In this document: one piece after another, positions 62,630 through 64,000 of the stretch | Layout: the number at the start of each line of letters is the position of its first letter | How positions within the stretch are numbered: position 1 is the stretch's first letter | Assembly (NCBI RefSeq): GCF_009812055.1 | Contig: NZ_WQNH01000009.1 | Coordinates: forward strand, 1-64,000 | Length of the DNA stretch: 64,000 nucleotides | Source: Chelativorans xinjiangensis | Lineage (GTDB): Bacteria; Pseudomonadota; Alphaproteobacteria; Rhizobiales; Rhizobiaceae | Reading direction: 5' to 3' | Program-made: the position numbers and the translations under genes | The notes under the pieces: model-generated | What the model was told of the DNA's origin: nothing | The model's database searches: none | Seen by the model: only the letters and a program-made list of their open reading frames with translations

Positions 62630-64000
62630 TCACGCCGCCTTCACCTTCGCCTTGCCCGGCAGATGCGCGACCACGTTCTCGATCATGCGCATGCCGGCGT
62701 TCTGGCCCAGCGTCATAATGGATTCGGGGTGGAACTGCACGGCCGCCACCGGCTCGCTCTCGTGCTCGATGGCCATCACCACGCCGTCCTCGGTTTCCGC
62801 CGTGACGACGAAGGCCTCGGGCATGCGCGAAGGATCGGCGAAGATGGAGTGGTAGCGCCCCACCGTCACCTCGTGCGGCAGGCCGGAGAAGACGAGGCTG
62901 TTGCCGCCGGCACGGATGCGCGACGGCTTGCCGTGCACGGGCTCGCGCAGGTGGCGCAGCGCGCCGCCATAGGCCTCCACCAGCGCCTGCAGCCCCAGAC
63001 ACACGCCGAAGATCGGCAGGTTGCGCGCCCGCGCCTTGGCGATCGTCGCTGCGCAATCGAAATCGGCCGGCGTACCCGGTCCCGGCGAAAGCACCACGAG
63101 ATCGGGATCGACGCGGTCGAAGACGGCCTCGGCCACCGGCGTGCGCACGGTGGTGACGGCCGCTCCCGTCTGGCGGAAATAGTTGGCCAGGGTGTGGACG
63201 AAGGAATCCTCGTGGTCGACAAGCAGGATCTTCACGCCCTCGCCGACCTTCGCCGCCTCTCTCGCCTCTTGTCCCATGTTGGTTTTCCCTGCCTCGCGGA
63301 TGGCCGACAGCATGGCGGAGGCCTTCAGCTCCGTCTCTGCCTCTTCCTCCGCTCCGTCGGAATCGAAAAGGAGCGTTGCACCCGCCCGCACCTCGGCCGT
63401 GCCGTCCTTGATGCGGATGGTCCGGAGTGTCAGCCCCGTGTTCATGTCGCCGTTGAAATGGACCATGCCGACGGCGCCTCCGTACCAGGCGCGCGGACTC
63501 TTCTCGTTGTCCTCGATAAAGCGCATGGCCCACAGCTTCGGCGCGCCGGTGACGGTAACCGCCCAGGCATGGGAGAGGAAGGCATCGAAAGCGTCCATGC
63601 CCTCGCGCAGGCGGCCCTCGATGTGGTCGACCGTGTGGATGAGGCGCGAATACATCTCGATCTGGCGCCGGCCGATCACGCGCACCGAGCCCGGCTCGCA
63701 CACGCGGCTCTTGTCGTTGCGGTCGACGTCGGAGCACATGGTCAGCTCCGACTCGTCCTTCTTGGAATTCAGGAGCTTCAGGATCTGCTCGGAATCGGAG
63801 ATGGCATCGCCGCCGCGCTTGATGGTGCCGGAAATAGGGCAGGTCTCCACGCGCCTTCCCGACACGCGCACGAACATCTCCGGAGAGGCGCCGATGAGAT
63901 ACTCGCGCTCGCCAAGGTTGATGAAGAACGAATAGGGCGAGGGGTTGATCTGTTTCAGGCGGCGGGAGATTGCCGACGGGCGGTTCTGGCAGTGCTCGAA
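62630..64000 (-). CDS. trpE: Fused anthranilate synthase TrpE-TrpG (5' end outside window)
   Basis: 457 codons are visible and the 5' part is past the right edge. TrpE C-terminal part: [50 protein letters not shown]. Then an inter-domain linker and the TrpG glutaminase: [45 protein letters not shown] with the catalytic Cys, and [12 protein letters not shown] with the His-Glu. Fusion is typical of rhizobia (trpE(G)). It catalyses the first step of Trp synthesis. Rhizobial trpE(G) genes are controlled by the trpL leader, which would be outside the window. Confidence 0.93.
   Translation of the reverse strand, partial: FEHCQNRPSAISRRLKQINPSPYSFFINLGEREYLIGASPEMFVRVSGRRVETCPISGTIKRGGDAISDSEQILKLLNSKKDESELTMCSDVDRNDKSRVCEPGSVRVIGRRQIEMYSRLIHTVDHIEGRLREGMDAFDAFLSHAWAVTVTGAPKLWAMRFIEDNEKSPRAWYGGAVGMVHFNGDMNTGLTLRTIRIKDGTAEVRAGATLLFDSDGAEEEAETELKASAMLSAIREAGKTNMGQEAREAAKVGEGVKILLVDHEDSFVHTLANYFRQTGAAVTTVRTPVAEAVFDRVDPDLVVLSPGPGTPADFDCAATIAKARARNLPIFGVCLGLQALVEAYGGALRHLREPVHGKPSRIRAGGNSLVFSGLPHEVTVGRYHSIFADPSRMPEAFVVTAETEDGVVMAIEHESEPVAAVQFHPESIMTLGQNAGMRMIENVVAHLPGKAKVKAA

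Overview
The window is GC-rich chromosomal DNA of an alphaproteobacterium, most likely a Hyphomicrobiales (Rhizobiales) member of the Phyllobacteriaceae type. Pointers are the fused trpEG, the BA14K-family secreted protein, a ROSE-type heat-shock leader, the leuA leader peptide, the prs-rplY-pth-ychF and petA-petB-petC blocks, and several families of palindromic intergenic repeats of the rhizobial kind. The genus cannot be fixed by eye. No tRNA, rRNA, CRISPR array, origin or complete insertion sequence was seen. Left part (1-9.3 kb): a minus-strand gene runs off the left edge and encodes a secreted protein made of tandem 39-residue repeats with a GDMILTPEQ core. Then come a BA14K protein, a metallo-beta-lactamase-fold hydrolase, ilvE, and a MarR regulator-response regulator pair whose histidine kinase lies 1.7 kb downstream. 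The gap between them holds an SPW membrane protein, a wrecked small heat-shock gene that still has its sigma-32 promoter and RNA thermometer, and an MFS stump. 9.3-30.2 kb is mostly housekeeping: csaA, ubiK, lgt, midA, a PIN/Phd toxin-antitoxin pair, pgeF, an M24-fold protein, a lipoprotein, an AT-richer orphan phosphoribosyltransferase, prs-rplY-pth-ychF, two MaoC hydratases, apt, the cytochrome bc1 operon, a LysE exporter, a BrnT-type toxin-antitoxin pair, hemF and trmL. 30.2-51.5 kb carries a paired ABC exporter, a LysR regulator divergent from a tiny gene, cca-nudix-DUF1285, and a four-gene MoxR/DUF58/DUF4159 membrane operon. It also has a secreted glycosidase-like protein, a GNAT, a glutathionyl-hydroquinone-reductase-like GST, a nudix and a phosphoesterase. 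51.5-64 kb: leuA is preceded by a leucine-rich leader peptide and attenuator. Next is a dense accessory cluster of small-domain genes (ArsR, two SRPBCC, GFA, HxlR, lactonase-like hydrolase, two DHFR-like, alpha/beta hydrolase, NTF2, DUF899, YCII), then a CDF metal exporter and fused trpEG running off the right edge. How things fit together: ilvE, leuA and trpEG serve amino-acid synthesis; petABC, hemF, ubiK and midA serve respiration; prs, apt and pgeF serve nucleotide metabolism. The most unusual content is the tandem-repeat secreted protein, the heat-shock control region left in front of a dead gene, a MITE-like family in five places, other repeat families that supply gene stop codons, and the accessory cluster at 54.4-61.4 kb.
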